NCBI RefSeq assembly: GCF_000420545.1
Contig: NZ_ATVD01000001.1
Location: forward strand, 1-64,000
Reading direction: 5' to 3'
Source: Arenimonas oryziterrae DSM 21050 = YC6267
Lineage (GTDB): Bacteria; Pseudomonadota; Gammaproteobacteria; Xanthomonadales; Xanthomonadaceae
DNA length: 64,000 bases
The position numbers and the translations under genes are program-made. Of the stretch, positions 20,001-27,535 are shown in pieces. Every line of letters starts with the position of its first letter. The first letter of the stretch is position 1. Below the pieces are notes generated by a model. The model had not been told where the DNA came from. It made no database searches and was given only the letters and a program-made list of their open reading frames with translations.

Positions 20001-21936
20001 GCGTGTAGCCCAGACTGCTGGCCTGGATCACGCGCAACGGACGAGCGAACGCGTCGAAGGCATACGCTCCATTGGCGTCGCGTGCGACCTCCCAGCGAAA
20101 ACTCGTGCCTTGGCGGGTGATCACGCGCGACACCGGCGGCGTGAGCCGTTCGCCGGCGCGATCGCCCTTGAGATAGGGGCTGACGCCGACCTGCGCAGGA
20201 AACGCTTGGCCCCGGCCGTCCAGCAGGTACGTCGTCTCCTGCGTGGTCAGGATCGCGTCGGGACCACTGCCCTGTTCGATCTTGAGCAGTTTCCCTTCGT
20301 TGTCGAAGAATCGATTGCCGAAGGTGTAGCGCGTGAACTCGTTCCCGGGCCCGTGTACGTCGACGGTTTTCGTGCCCGGACAGGGCTCGGTGCATTCGCC
20401 CGCGTAGCTGTCGTTGGCCGGGCCGTAGTCGTAGCTCCATTGCGCCGGTGCCAGCCCCGGCCCGGTGATGGTCTTACGCAACAAGGCGAGCGTGTCGAAT
20501 TGCTTGGGATACCGCGCATGCGCGGCGGCATAGCTCGCGCCCGAATACACGCACTGTTTTTCGACCTGGGAACGTCCGTGGCGCACGGTGTCGAAGACGA
20601 ACTCCGCGCTCGCGCCCGAGGGATGGGTCACAGTGCCGGTGAAGGCTTTGCCGAGGACCTGACCGAGGGCGTCGCAGGTATTGGGCTCGTCGGTGACCCA
20701 GGGCGTGGCCGCCGTCAGACGACTGAAATCGTAGGTCCAGCGACTCGCGTCGGGCAGTACGACCGCGACCAGTCCCGTCGACGAGTACAGGTAAGTCCAG
20801 GTTCGCAAACCGTCGGACACGGCGACGATCCGCCCGCCGGCGTCGTAGCTCAGCGTGATCTGGCGGCCATCGCTGGCGATGAGGCGCAGCAGTCGCCAGG
20901 GATGCGCGGCATCGTAGACATAGTCGACGGCATTGCCGAAGCGGTCCTGCACGCGCGTGGGATAGATGTGCACTTCGCGTCGCGGCAGGGTCGGCGTCGC
21001 GGCGATCTGCGGTGCCGGGCCTGTCTTGCGACTCGCCACCGCCGCGAACGACGGACCAGGCGCGGGCTTGCTGAAGGACGCGGTCGGTCGCGACACGATC
21101 CAGTCGAAACGGTAGCTCGTGCCATCGGGTGCGACCGCGAAGAAGCCTTCGCCGGGCACGCCATTCGCGGTTGCCGGCAGACAGGATAAATACCATTGGC
21201 TATTGGTGACCCAGAACCAGCGCCGCCCGGCCTGCACCGGCTGCTGAGGATTGTCGGTCGCCGACGCCGTCAGCATTTCCTGCGTGCCGCTGCCGGGCAC
21301 GTAGAGGCTGTTGCCGCTCCAGTAGTCGTCGCCAGAAAACCCCACGCCCTGATGGACCACGGTCGGTGGCACCGCCGTGTACTGGGATACGGAACAGCGC
21401 TGATCGGGCTTGCCCGCGACCTGCCCTTGCCAGCCGTCGCGGCCGAAGGTGCCCGACAGATGCGCGATCTCGATATCCCAGTCCATGAACGCGCGATCGA
21501 GACCGTTCGTGTCGGCATTGCCGACGCTGAAGTGACGACCGATTTGTACGGGCAATGCCTCGTTGCCGGGCACCCGAACATCGATGACGGCGAACTCGGT
21601 TGCGCCGGTGTAGAAATTGCTGCGATCGCCGAACAGGTCCGGCCCGAGTACGCCGATCGCTTCGGCGGATTTGATCTGCCGCGAATATTCGTCGGCGACA
21701 TCGACCGCGTGCACGAAACCGGCGATCGCGCAGGCGGCGATCGCAAACATCAGCCGCGTGAAGAAGCCTGGGCTTCCCGGCGTGCCGGTGACCGCCGGCG
21801 CATCGGCGCGACCGCGCGGATCCCATCCCCTTCGGCTGCGTCTGCGTAAAGAAAATTCAACGTCTGGCGCAGGATTCCGAACACCCGAAATCCACGCCGT
21901 CGCCGGGCCCGATCCACCCCTGTCCGTTGCGAACAT
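17014..21936 (-). CDS. RHS protein with HExxH metallopeptidase-like tip (rhs3)
   Basis: 1,640 residues from the ATG at 21936 (AGGGGG 5 nt upstream). That start gives a 62-residue Arg/Pro-rich extension before a clear signal peptide, so the internal ATG at 21750 (FAIAACAIAGFVHA) may be the true start. Mature DEYSRQIKSAEAIGVLGPDL matches rhs1. YD repeats fill the body; the core is GLSYLQQRYYDPRLGRFLSV and RYAYAANNPYTFTDPDGR. The tip (about 1,480-1,640) contains MMGHEVEHAVNELDG, a HExxH zinc motif, followed by EERNVIVNYENQAARN and a PVRGDHGG end, a spacing that recalls M91/NleD-type effector peptidases. A coupled STAS-like gene follows. Toxin activity is inferred. Confidence 0.9.
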   Translation of the reverse strand: MFATDRGGSGPATAWISGVRNPAPDVEFSLRRRSRRGWDPRGRADAPAVTGTPGSPGFFTRLMFAIAACAIAGFVHAVDVADEYSRQIKSAEAIGVLGPDLFGDRSNFYTGATEFAVIDVRVPGNEALPVQIGRHFSVGNADTNGLDRAFMDWDIEIAHLSGTFGRDGWQGQVAGKPDQRCSVSQYTAVPPTVVHQGVGFSGDDYWSGNSLYVPGSGTQEMLTASATDNPQQPVQAGRRWFWVTNSQWYLSCLPATANGVPGEGFFAVAPDGTSYRFDWIVSRPTASFSKPAPGPSFAAVASRKTGPAPQIAATPTLPRREVHIYPTRVQDRFGNAVDYVYDAAHPWRLLRLIASDGRQITLSYDAGGRIVAVSDGLRTWTYLYSSTGLVAVVLPDASRWTYDFSRLTAATPWVTDEPNTCDALGQVLGKAFTGTVTHPSGASAEFVFDTVRHGRSQVEKQCVYSGASYAAAHARYPKQFDTLALLRKTITGPGLAPAQWSYDYGPANDSYAGECTEPCPGTKTVDVHGPGNEFTRYTFGNRFFDNEGKLLKIEQGSGPDAILTTQETTYLLDGRGQAFPAQVGVSPYLKGDRAGERLTPPVSRVITRQGTSFRWEVARDANGAYAFDAFARPLRVIQASSLGYTRGDTTTYFDDRSAWVLGQIASVNDTATGEPIRRIDYDARAMPWKTYAFGVLEQTLTYAGDGSLQSIRDGRGNTTTLTQWFRGIPRRIQQADGTERRAEVDAAGRLLSVTDENGFRTGYHYDAMGRLARAIPPEGGTTVWNDTVRSFVPVASEEFGLPAGHWRQTTSTGQGRTTTYYDGRWQPVLTQVEDTSRAASRSFVLRRYDAQGREVFVSYPVATLARIDDPLPGTRRVFDALGRVIRTEIDSEAGVLAETTEYLPAFATRTRDARGNERVTRYQAFDEPDSGHPVALSLPLSVQIAIDRDRYGKALAITRRGTYLGQALAATRRWIYDRRQRLCKTLEPESGATLFDYDAAGNLDWRASAPTLAEPVCDRELVATELTTRYTYDAMNRVTHVRSPDGIADVDTVYTPDGRIDTLVANNPEDARVTTHYEYNPRRLLVREASSQTLPNYQLVLGTRYDANGHPESLTYPDGQTVWLAPDALGRPTRIGDYVGGIDYFPDGAIRGFAYGNGLTHAMTQNARHLPARSRDAGESLVVLDDAISFDARGNVTRLIDLAHAGRTNRRLTYDALDRLISASAPQLWGIADYAYDPLDNLRLADVGERRYRYHYDAARQQLSAIGTPAGLQQVAVEHDVRGNITRRDTLAFAFDSRNRLNAAIGVEHYRYDGQGRRVQATGRDGAVMLWQYNEQGQLLYVSDGRRRVNTAYLYLGQSQVATRSVAWGSGAITIRYRHTDALGSPVAETDATGAVVSRTDYAPFGEALNAAIDDTGYAGHVMDAATGLSYLQQRYYDPRLGRFLSVDPMAVDPRSGWNFNRYAYAANNPYTFTDPDGRVIEFAPGTTQEFKNNVQAAIKYLASQGAADGFAKLQADPAVLTIRQAADPTDASQTRYNAFGNVITWADRGAVEVTDATTGVKGTLSPALMMGHEVEHAVNELDGAFTTNTAIVDAQYDTAEERNVIVNYENQAARNLREPVRGDHGGTPVPARCSVPDCL

Positions 21937-22229
21937 TCGATCCCCCTGAATGCTTCGTCCCGCCCCTGCGTGCCGCTGTTTTCCGCAGTCCGGCGCTCGA
22001 GACTAGCCACATCGGGGAAGAAAGTTTTGATGTAAGCCGTTCATTTGATGTAGTTTCTGCGCAGCGGCACTGCCGCCCGGGCGGCATAACAGGGAGGAAA
22101 CGCGCCAGCCCGCAGAATGGTCAGTGCAACCGCGCATGTTGTTGTTAGTTTTTGCTTCCTGCTCACACGTACTAACGAAGTCAAAAAAATACAGATAAAT
22201 GTTCTTTTATTGCCTGGGAAACGCTCAAC
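21937..22229. other. Divergent intergenic region, rhs3 / XRE regulator
   Basis: 293 nt without a gene. The half next to the regulator (about 22140-22230) is noticeably A/T-richer than the neighbourhood. It holds GTTAGT at 22144-22149 and ACTAAC at 22171-22176 as an inverted pair 21 nt apart, with TGCTCA (also an arm of the rhs2 palindrome) at 22160-22165 between them. No convincing -35/-10 pair was assigned. Confidence 0.6.
22144..22176. promoter_or_regulatory. GTTAGT...ACTAAC inverted repeat before the XRE gene
   Basis: 6-nt arms separated by 21 nt in the divergent region between rhs3 and the XRE regulator. Related CTAAC/GTTAG motifs occur upstream of rhs1 and rhs2. Candidate operator only. 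Confidence 0.35.
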
Positions 22230-22619
22230 ATGAAAACGCTCACCAACAGGATCAGACAGGCGCGGCGCGCCGCAAGTTATTCACAATCGGAACTGGCGCA
22301 ACAGGTCGGCGTACAACGAAGCGCCGTGGCGCAGTGGGAACGCCAGGGCGGCTCGAGGCCGACGACGGAAAATCTGTCCAAGATCGCGCTGGCGACCACG
22401 ATCAATTTCGAATGGCTGGCGACCGGTCGCGGCCGCATGAAGCTGCAGCTCGATGGCGGCGACGACGGCGACGAGGGCCCGGCCCTGCTGCTGCAGTACT
22501 TCGCGCAGGATGAAGTCGAGGAACGCATGCTGGTGGCCTTGCGCAAACTCGACTATCGCGAGTGCATGGCCCTGGTGGAAATGACCGAAACCCTGGCGCA
22601 GGTGCGTGCGGGCAGCTGA
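22230..22619 (+). CDS. XRE/Cro-CI-type helix-turn-helix regulator
   Basis: 129 residues. The N-terminal XRE domain covers about residues 4-68: RIRQARRAASYSQSELAQQV, recognition helix VQRSAVAQWERQGG, and INFEWLATGRGRM at its end. Such domains bind DNA as dimers. The C-terminal 50 residues are acidic then helical and may mediate dimerisation. It is transcribed divergently from rhs3, so a role in controlling that gene is plausible but inferred. GGGAAA lies about 8 nt before the ATG. Confidence 0.92.
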   Translation: MKTLTNRIRQARRAASYSQSELAQQVGVQRSAVAQWERQGGSRPTTENLSKIALATTINFEWLATGRGRMKLQLDGGDDGDEGPALLLQYFAQDEVEERMLVALRKLDYRECMALVEMTETLAQVRAGS

Positions 22620-22650
22620 CCTCGCTGCGGCCGCGTTCCGATCCAGCAAA

Positions 22651-22678
22651 AAGAAGCCGCCCTTTCGGGCGGCTTCTT
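22651..22678. terminator. Bidirectional terminator between XRE gene and gstA
   Basis: Perfect 12-bp stem AAGAAGCCGCCC/GGGCGGCTTCTT around a TTTC loop, preceded by A-rich and followed by T-rich sequence. It lies 31 nt after the XRE stop and 28 nt beyond the end of the convergent glutathione transferase gene. Confidence 0.9.
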
Positions 22679-22705
22679 CATTTCTGCGTCGTGCCTTCGG
22701 TCAAA

Positions 22706-23311
22706 TCAACCGATGCCTTCGGCCTTGAGTGCGGCCTGCACCGACGGGCGCGCCGCGATGCGCGCGTGGTGCGCGGCGATGACCGGCCACTGGTTGATGT
22801 CGAGCTTGACGAACTTCAGCCAGTTCATGACGACGAACAAATAGACGTCGGCAACGCTGAAGGTGTTGTTGGCGATGTAGTCCTTGCCCTCGAGCTGCGC
22901 GGACAGCTGGCTCAGTCGCGTGTCGATCTTCTCGGCCGTGGCGGCGCGCGCCTCGTCGCTGAGGTTCGGCGCGAACAGGCTGCCGATGATCTTGTGCAAT
23001 TCGGAATTGATGAAACCCAGCGCCGACTGCACGCGATAGCGTTCCAACGTGCCATTGAGCGGCGCGAGCTGGTTGCCCGGCACGAGGTCGGCCAGATACT
23101 GCACGATGGCCGGACCTTCGGTCAGGATCTCGCCGTTGTCCAACTGCAGCACCGGCACATAGCCGTAGGGATTGAGCTTGAGGAAATCCTGGCCGTCTTC
23201 GGTGGTCTTGGTCTTGGTGTCGACCTTGACCAGATCGAAGGCGATGCCGGCTTCGCGCAACACGATATGCGGCGAGAGCGAACAGGCGCCGGCTTTGTAA
23301 TAGAGCTTCAT
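22706..23311 (-). CDS. gstA: Glutathione S-transferase, beta class
   Basis: 201 residues from the ATG at 23309-23311 (GGAGA 6 nt upstream). The thioredoxin-like N-terminal domain begins MKLYYKAGACSLSPHIVLRE; Cys10 in ACSLSPH is the cysteine typical of beta-class bacterial GSTs. NPYGYVPVLQLDNGEILTE carries the cis-Pro and glutathione contacts; the helical C-terminal domain (about 90-201) has NNTFSVADVY. The family conjugates or reduces electrophiles with glutathione in the cytosol. It converges with the XRE gene across a shared terminator. Confidence 0.95.
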   Translation of the reverse strand: MKLYYKAGACSLSPHIVLREAGIAFDLVKVDTKTKTTEDGQDFLKLNPYGYVPVLQLDNGEILTEGPAIVQYLADLVPGNQLAPLNGTLERYRVQSALGFINSELHKIIGSLFAPNLSDEARAATAEKIDTRLSQLSAQLEGKDYIANNTFSVADVYLFVVMNWLKFVKLDINQWPVIAAHHARIAARPSVQAALKAEGIG

Positions 23312-23444
23312 GGGGATCTCCGTCAGGTAAGGGTCGATCGGGCCCGGCATCATGTGCCGATGACGGGCGCGAGCCTAGCGTCACGGCTGCAACGATGCGT
23401 GACGAAAATCCGCCGTTGGTTAAATTCCGGCAAAACTACGCCGC

Positions 23445-24071
23445 TCAGGCGGGCTTCAAGCGCTCGCCGAAATACGTTTCCAGCTTCTCGACCTTGGGCA
23501 TCGACACGAAGCGGATGTAGGACTGTCCGGGATTGAGCCGGGCGTAGTCGTGGTGATAGCTCTCGGCGACGAAGAACGCTCCCAGCGGTTCGATCGTCGT
23601 GGCGATCGGCGCGTGATAGATGCCGGCGGCATCTAGCTGGCGGATGTATTGCCCGACGACCTCGCGCTGCGCGGCATCGAGCGGAAACACCGCCGAGCGG
23701 TATTGCGTGCCGACATCGTTGCCCTGGCGGTCTTTCTGCGTCGGATCGTGCGCGACGGCGAAGAACACCTTCAGCAATTGGCCATAGCTGATCTTGACCG
23801 GGTCGTAGACGATCCGGATGACTTCGGCATGGCCGGTGCTGCCGCTGCAGACGGCTTTGTAGTTCGCCGCATCGGCCGCGCCGCCGGCATAGCCGGGCTG
23901 CACGTCGGCGACGCCGTCGAGACGGCGGAACACCGCTTCGGTGCACCAGAAACAGCCACCGGCGAGCACGGCCTCGCCGATGTCCTGGGCAGGCGCCAGG
24001 TCCTGGGCCGGATCGGGGACGTCGCGCGGGGCGATGCGCAGGCCTTGGCCGGGGATTTCGCAGACTGTCAT
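23445..24071 (-). CDS. msrA: Peptide-methionine (S)-S-oxide reductase
   Basis: 208 residues from the ATG at 24069-24071 (AAGGAA about 6 nt upstream). It reduces methionine-S-sulfoxide in proteins. The catalytic motif GCFWCTEAVF has the reactive cysteine at residue 40; VQPGYAGG, STGHAEV and YHHDYARLNPGQSYIRF are family signatures. The first 30 residues before the catalytic core lack a secretion signal. A longer frame upstream runs through the direct repeats at 24139-24236 and is rejected. A separate msrB lies 10 kb away (33444-33920). Confidence 0.97.
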   Translation of the reverse strand: MTVCEIPGQGLRIAPRDVPDPAQDLAPAQDIGEAVLAGGCFWCTEAVFRRLDGVADVQPGYAGGAADAANYKAVCSGSTGHAEVIRIVYDPVKISYGQLLKVFFAVAHDPTQKDRQGNDVGTQYRSAVFPLDAAQREVVGQYIRQLDAAGIYHAPIATTIEPLGAFFVAESYHHDYARLNPGQSYIRFVSMPKVEKLETYFGERLKPA

Positions 24072-24138
24072 GGCGGTTCCTTCGTGATTGGCCTGGCTAA
24101 TGAGGCATCGGGTGGGGCGAAGGATGCGCGAAGAGCCT

Positions 24139-24185
24139 CCCCTCATCCGGCCTGCGGCCACCTTCTCCCCGGTGGGGAGAAGGAA
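24139..24185. repeat. 47-bp intergenic repeat, copy 1
   Basis: Begins CCCCTCATCC and contains CTTCTCCCCGGTGGGGAGAAG, a strong hairpin. Identical to 24190-24236, 51 bp apart. This type of intergenic hairpin repeat is widespread in proteobacteria. Confidence 0.9.
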
Positions 24186-24189
24186 CTTC

Positions 24190-24236
24190 CCCCTCATCCG
24201 GCCTGCGGCCACCTTCTCCCCGGTGGGGAGAAGGAA
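24190..24236. repeat. 47-bp intergenic repeat, copy 2
   Basis: Exact tandem copy of 24139-24185 in the msrA/acyltransferase intergenic region. Its hairpin could also act as a terminator for the upstream acyltransferase gene. Confidence 0.9.
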
Positions 24237-24255
24237 ACCTTGCCGCGGCAGCTGA

Positions 24256-24292
24256 CTCCCTCTCCCGCCTGCGGGAGAGGGACGGGGTGAGG
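24256..24292. repeat. Related hairpin repeat next to the acyltransferase stop
   Basis: CTCCCTCTCCCGCCTGCGGG followed by GAGAGGGACGGGGTGAGGG. The arms CCCTCTCCCGC and GCGGGAGAGGG are inverted and the ends resemble the other family of intergenic repeats (CCTC...GAGGG). Confidence 0.7.
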
Positions 24293-24297
24293 GCCGC

Positions 24298-25752
24298 CTA
24301 CTCCTCGGCCGGCATCAACGCTTCCGCATCCTCGGCATAAATGGTGTCTTCCCAGCTGCCCATCAAGGCCAGATACAGCAGTTTCTCGAACTCCGGCCGG
24401 AAGCGGCGAATGATCGCGTCGGGATCGGGAATGAGCTTGGCGTCGCCGATCAGGCCGAAATGCACCTTGCCGTTGTAGCTCATGATCGAAATGCCGACGC
24501 CGATGCTGCCGTTCTGCGGCACCCAGAACATCATCTCGTGGATCTTGCAGCCGCCCAGATACAGGGGCAGCTGCGGTCCGGGCACATTGGTCGCAACCAG
24601 GCTGGCCTTGCGGCTGAACATTTCCAGCGCGATCGACTGGATGCCGGCCGGCGCCATGCCCACCGCCGCCAGCGCGCCGAAGGTCGCCGCGGCCTGGCGC
24701 GAGGTCTTGAGCATGCGCATATGCGCCGCGACGCGTTCAAGACGACGCGCGGGATTGTGTTCGCCCACGGGCAGGTCGAGGAAGACCAGACCGAAATGAT
24801 TGCCCAGCTTCTGTGCATGCTCGAGCGGACGCAGGTTCACCGGCACGGTCGCGCGCAGGGTCACGCCATCGAGTTGCTCGCCGCGTTCGAGCATGTAGCT
24901 GCGCAAGGCACCGGCCGCCGACGCGAGCAGCACGTCGTTGACCGTGCAGTCGAACGCGCGACCGACGGCCTTGACCTCTTCCAGATCCAGCGGCTCGGCC
25001 CAGGCGACGCGTTTGCTGATGCCCAGCCGGCCCTTGAACACGGTGTCGGGATCGTCGCTCAGGCTCAGCGCGAGCGCGAGTTCGCGCGCGATGTCGGTGC
25101 CCTCTTTCGCCAGCACGGTCGCCAACGACGGATCGCGGTACATCTCCATGCCCTTGCTGAGCAGGTTCTCGGTCATCTTCATCGCGCGGTCGACGGTACC
25201 GAAACGGCGTTTTACCTTCTCGCCGTCTTTCTTGAGCCAGGCTTTTTCCAGGGCGCTGCTCTTCTTTGCTTCGGCGGTGGTATCGGTCAGCGACAGCAGC
25301 ACCTGCACGAGGGCGATGCCGTCGGCGTAGCAATGGTGGATGCGCGTGACCAGGGCGGAACCGCCGCCGTATTTCTCGACGAGATGGAACTGCCACAGCG
25401 GTTTGGTCTGATCGAGCGGCGAAGACGCCATCTGGCTGGTGAAACGCTCGAGCTCGCGCTTGCCGGCGCGGCCGGGCAAGGCGGTCAGGCGCACGTGGTG
25501 GTCGAGATCGAAATCCTGGTCGACTTCCCAGAACGCGGCAGCACCGGTATCGACGGCTTTCTGGGTGAAGCGCGGAAACGCGAGGAAGCGCTGCTTGATG
25601 ACTTTCTTCAGGCGCTCGAGCGACATCGGCGTGTCGAACATCATCACGCCGGTGATCATCATCAGGTTGGTCGGACGCTCCATGCGCAGCCAGGCCGTGT
25701 CGACCCGCGTCATCGGTTCGCGACGGCTCTTGCTCGGTGCTTCGTCGGTCAT
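24298..25752 (-). CDS. WS/DGAT-family wax ester synthase/acyltransferase
   Basis: 484 residues from the ATG at 25750-25752 (AGAGGG about 8 nt upstream). Family enzymes esterify acyl-CoA with fatty alcohol or diacylglycerol to make storage lipid. The active-site HHxxxDG motif is present near residue 138 (IHHCYADGIAL). Other family blocks are RVDTAWLRMERPTNLMMITG at the start, NDVLLASAAGALRSYM, and TNVPGPQLPLYLGGCKIHEM near the C-terminus. No signal peptide. It follows the molybdoenzyme gene by 75 nt on the same strand. Whether it makes wax esters, triacylglycerol or another ester is not shown. Confidence 0.93.
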   Translation of the reverse strand: MTDEAPSKSRREPMTRVDTAWLRMERPTNLMMITGVMMFDTPMSLERLKKVIKQRFLAFPRFTQKAVDTGAAAFWEVDQDFDLDHHVRLTALPGRAGKRELERFTSQMASSPLDQTKPLWQFHLVEKYGGGSALVTRIHHCYADGIALVQVLLSLTDTTAEAKKSSALEKAWLKKDGEKVKRRFGTVDRAMKMTENLLSKGMEMYRDPSLATVLAKEGTDIARELALALSLSDDPDTVFKGRLGISKRVAWAEPLDLEEVKAVGRAFDCTVNDVLLASAAGALRSYMLERGEQLDGVTLRATVPVNLRPLEHAQKLGNHFGLVFLDLPVGEHNPARRLERVAAHMRMLKTSRQAAATFGALAAVGMAPAGIQSIALEMFSRKASLVATNVPGPQLPLYLGGCKIHEMMFWVPQNGSIGVGISIMSYNGKVHFGLIGDAKLIPDPDAIIRRFRPEFEKLLYLALMGSWEDTIYAEDAEALMPAEE

Positions 25753-25827
25753 GGCGCATCCCTCTGGATTGAGGGGATGGTGCATCGCCGACTGCAAGCG
25801 GTCAACGAGCCGGCGGCGAGGCGTCGG

Positions 25828-26595
25828 TCAGATGCCGCCGTGCCACTGATAGCCCTGGTCGTCTTCCCAGTAGCCGCCGTTGCCCTGGCCGATACCAGAC
25901 AGGTCCGCGACCAGTTCGATGGCCAGCAAATACTTGGCCTGCTTGTAGCCGAGCTTGCGCTCCACGCGCAGGCGCAGCGGCGCGCCGTGCGGCACATCCA
26001 GGGCGGCATCGTTCAATTCGTAAGCGAGGATCGATTGCGGGTGCCGGGCTTCGTGCAGGTAGATGCTCTCGTAATAGCGGTTTTCGTCGCCGTCCAGGCT
26101 GTCGGCGCAGCGGAACACGACGTAGCGTGCCTCGGGCAAGGGACCGGCGCGATCGATCAGCGGACCGAGCGTGGCGCCCTTCCATTTGCCGATGCAGCTC
26201 CAGCCTTCCACGCAGTCGTGGCGGGTGATCTGCGTGCGCGACGGCAAGGCGCGCAGTTCCGGCAGGGACAGGCTCAGCGGCGTGCGCACCAGGCCGCGCA
26301 CCTGCAGGCGGTAGTCGGCGAACCCGTTCTGCAGCAGGGCGAGGTATTCCGGCGTTTTCGGGTTCACCGAGCCATTGGCCTTGAACACCGGCGACAGGTC
26401 GGCCTCGGTGAACTCCTGCGCGAGCGAATCTTCCGGCGTCAACGCATGCAGGGCGGTATCGGTCGGGCCGTCGGCGCGCTTGAGCAGGGCCTGCACGGCC
26501 GGCATCTTGTCGAGGCGGTCGCAGCCGCCGAGCAGGACCGCGCCGCTGGCCAGCGCGAGTTTTTCCAGAAACCGGCGACGATCGCTCTTGCTCAT
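25828..26595 (-). CDS. Tat-exported sulfite-oxidase-family molybdoprotein
   Basis: 255 residues. The N-terminus SDRRRFLEKLALASGAVLLGG is a twin-arginine signal ending in a possible lipobox (LLGGC). The body matches the oxidoreductase molybdopterin-binding domain: GLVRTPLSLSLPELRALPS, RHDCVEGWSCIGKWKG with the cysteine that would ligate Mo, and YYESIYLHEARHPQSILAYE. Its ATG overlaps the cytochrome b stop by 4 nt (ATGA), so the two likely form a membrane redox pair, by analogy with YedY/YedZ-type systems. The substrate is unknown. Confidence 0.9.
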   Translation of the reverse strand: MSKSDRRRFLEKLALASGAVLLGGCDRLDKMPAVQALLKRADGPTDTALHALTPEDSLAQEFTEADLSPVFKANGSVNPKTPEYLALLQNGFADYRLQVRGLVRTPLSLSLPELRALPSRTQITRHDCVEGWSCIGKWKGATLGPLIDRAGPLPEARYVVFRCADSLDGDENRYYESIYLHEARHPQSILAYELNDAALDVPHGAPLRLRVERKLGYKQAKYLLAIELVADLSGIGQGNGGYWEDDQGYQWHGGI

Positions 26596-27449
26596 GCGCC
26601 CTGCTCCTTGTTCTCGACCGGCGCCGGCTTGGGCGCCGGATCCTCATGCCAGGCATAGCGGCCGGTGATCATCGAGCGGATCTGGTTGAGCGGTCCGCTG
26701 ACCAGGACCATGAAGACATGGATCGCGATAAAGGCCACGAAGGCGAACGCGATGATGAAATGCCAGGTGCGCGCCGACTGCCGGCCGCCGACCAGGTCGA
26801 CCATCCAGCCCAGCACCGAATCCATATGCGGTGACATCGCCAGCCCCATCAGCACGATGCCCGGTCCGAACACGACAATGACCGCCAGATACGCGAGCTT
26901 CTGCAGGATGTTGTAGCGCAGGGCTGCCGCGCCGGTCGGGTGGCGGAATTTCAGATGCTCGACGATCGAATGACCCAGACCGCGCCAGTCGCTGCCGGTC
27001 GGCGCGAGATCCGCGCTCAGGTGTTTCGAACGCCAGCTCCACAGCCAGTAGCAGGCGCCATTGATGACGAACAGCCAGGCGAAGAAAAAATGCCAGCGCC
27101 GGCCAGCCGCCAGCGATTTGTAGCCCGGCAGGGTCGACCACATCGGAAACCCGCGCGCGCCGATCTCGCCCGACATCTTGACCGAGGCGCCGAGCACGCC
27201 GGTCGTGTCGAACCGCAGCGTGCCGATCTGGGTCTCGCCGCGCAGCTTGCCGTCGGGCCCGGGCTTGGCGGTCATCGACAAGGCAGGCCGGTCGAACGTG
27301 GAAATGTTGCCCCAGTACAGGGCCGGATGCGCGTTGAAGATCGACAGGCCGCTCATCAGCAGGACGAACAAACAGACCACGTTGATCCAGTGCATGATCC
27401 GCACCGGCAGACGATGGCGATAACTCAGTCGGGTGGCGGACTCGGACAT
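26592..27449 (-). CDS. Cytochrome b561-type membrane protein
   Basis: 285 residues from the ATG at 27447-27449. Hydrophobic helices are seen at IMHWINVVCLFVLLMSGLSI, WHFFFAWLFVINGACYWLW, LAYLAVIVVFGPGIVLMGLA and WHFIIAFAFVAFIAIHVFMV; the conserved histidines in the first, second and last helices are the expected haem ligands. A periplasmic insert of about 70 residues follows helix 1. It is translationally coupled to the molybdoprotein at 25828-26595 and should pass electrons between it and the respiratory chain. Confidence 0.9.
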   Translation of the reverse strand: MSESATRLSYRHRLPVRIMHWINVVCLFVLLMSGLSIFNAHPALYWGNISTFDRPALSMTAKPGPDGKLRGETQIGTLRFDTTGVLGASVKMSGEIGARGFPMWSTLPGYKSLAAGRRWHFFFAWLFVINGACYWLWSWRSKHLSADLAPTGSDWRGLGHSIVEHLKFRHPTGAAALRYNILQKLAYLAVIVVFGPGIVLMGLAMSPHMDSVLGWMVDLVGGRQSARTWHFIIAFAFVAFIAIHVFMVLVSGPLNQIRSMITGRYAWHEDPAPKPAPVENKEQGA

Positions 27450-27535
27450 GCGCGATCCCGGGGGACGACGATGGCCACAGCCTACCCCGAATCGCTCGCA
27501 GGCACTACGCCATCGCCGGAATCGCGTTTCCGCCC

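Noticed and set aside
24072-24212. N-terminal extension of MsrA through the 47-bp repeats
   Set aside because: The extension is encoded by repeat DNA and a good Shine-Dalgarno precedes the internal ATG at 24071.
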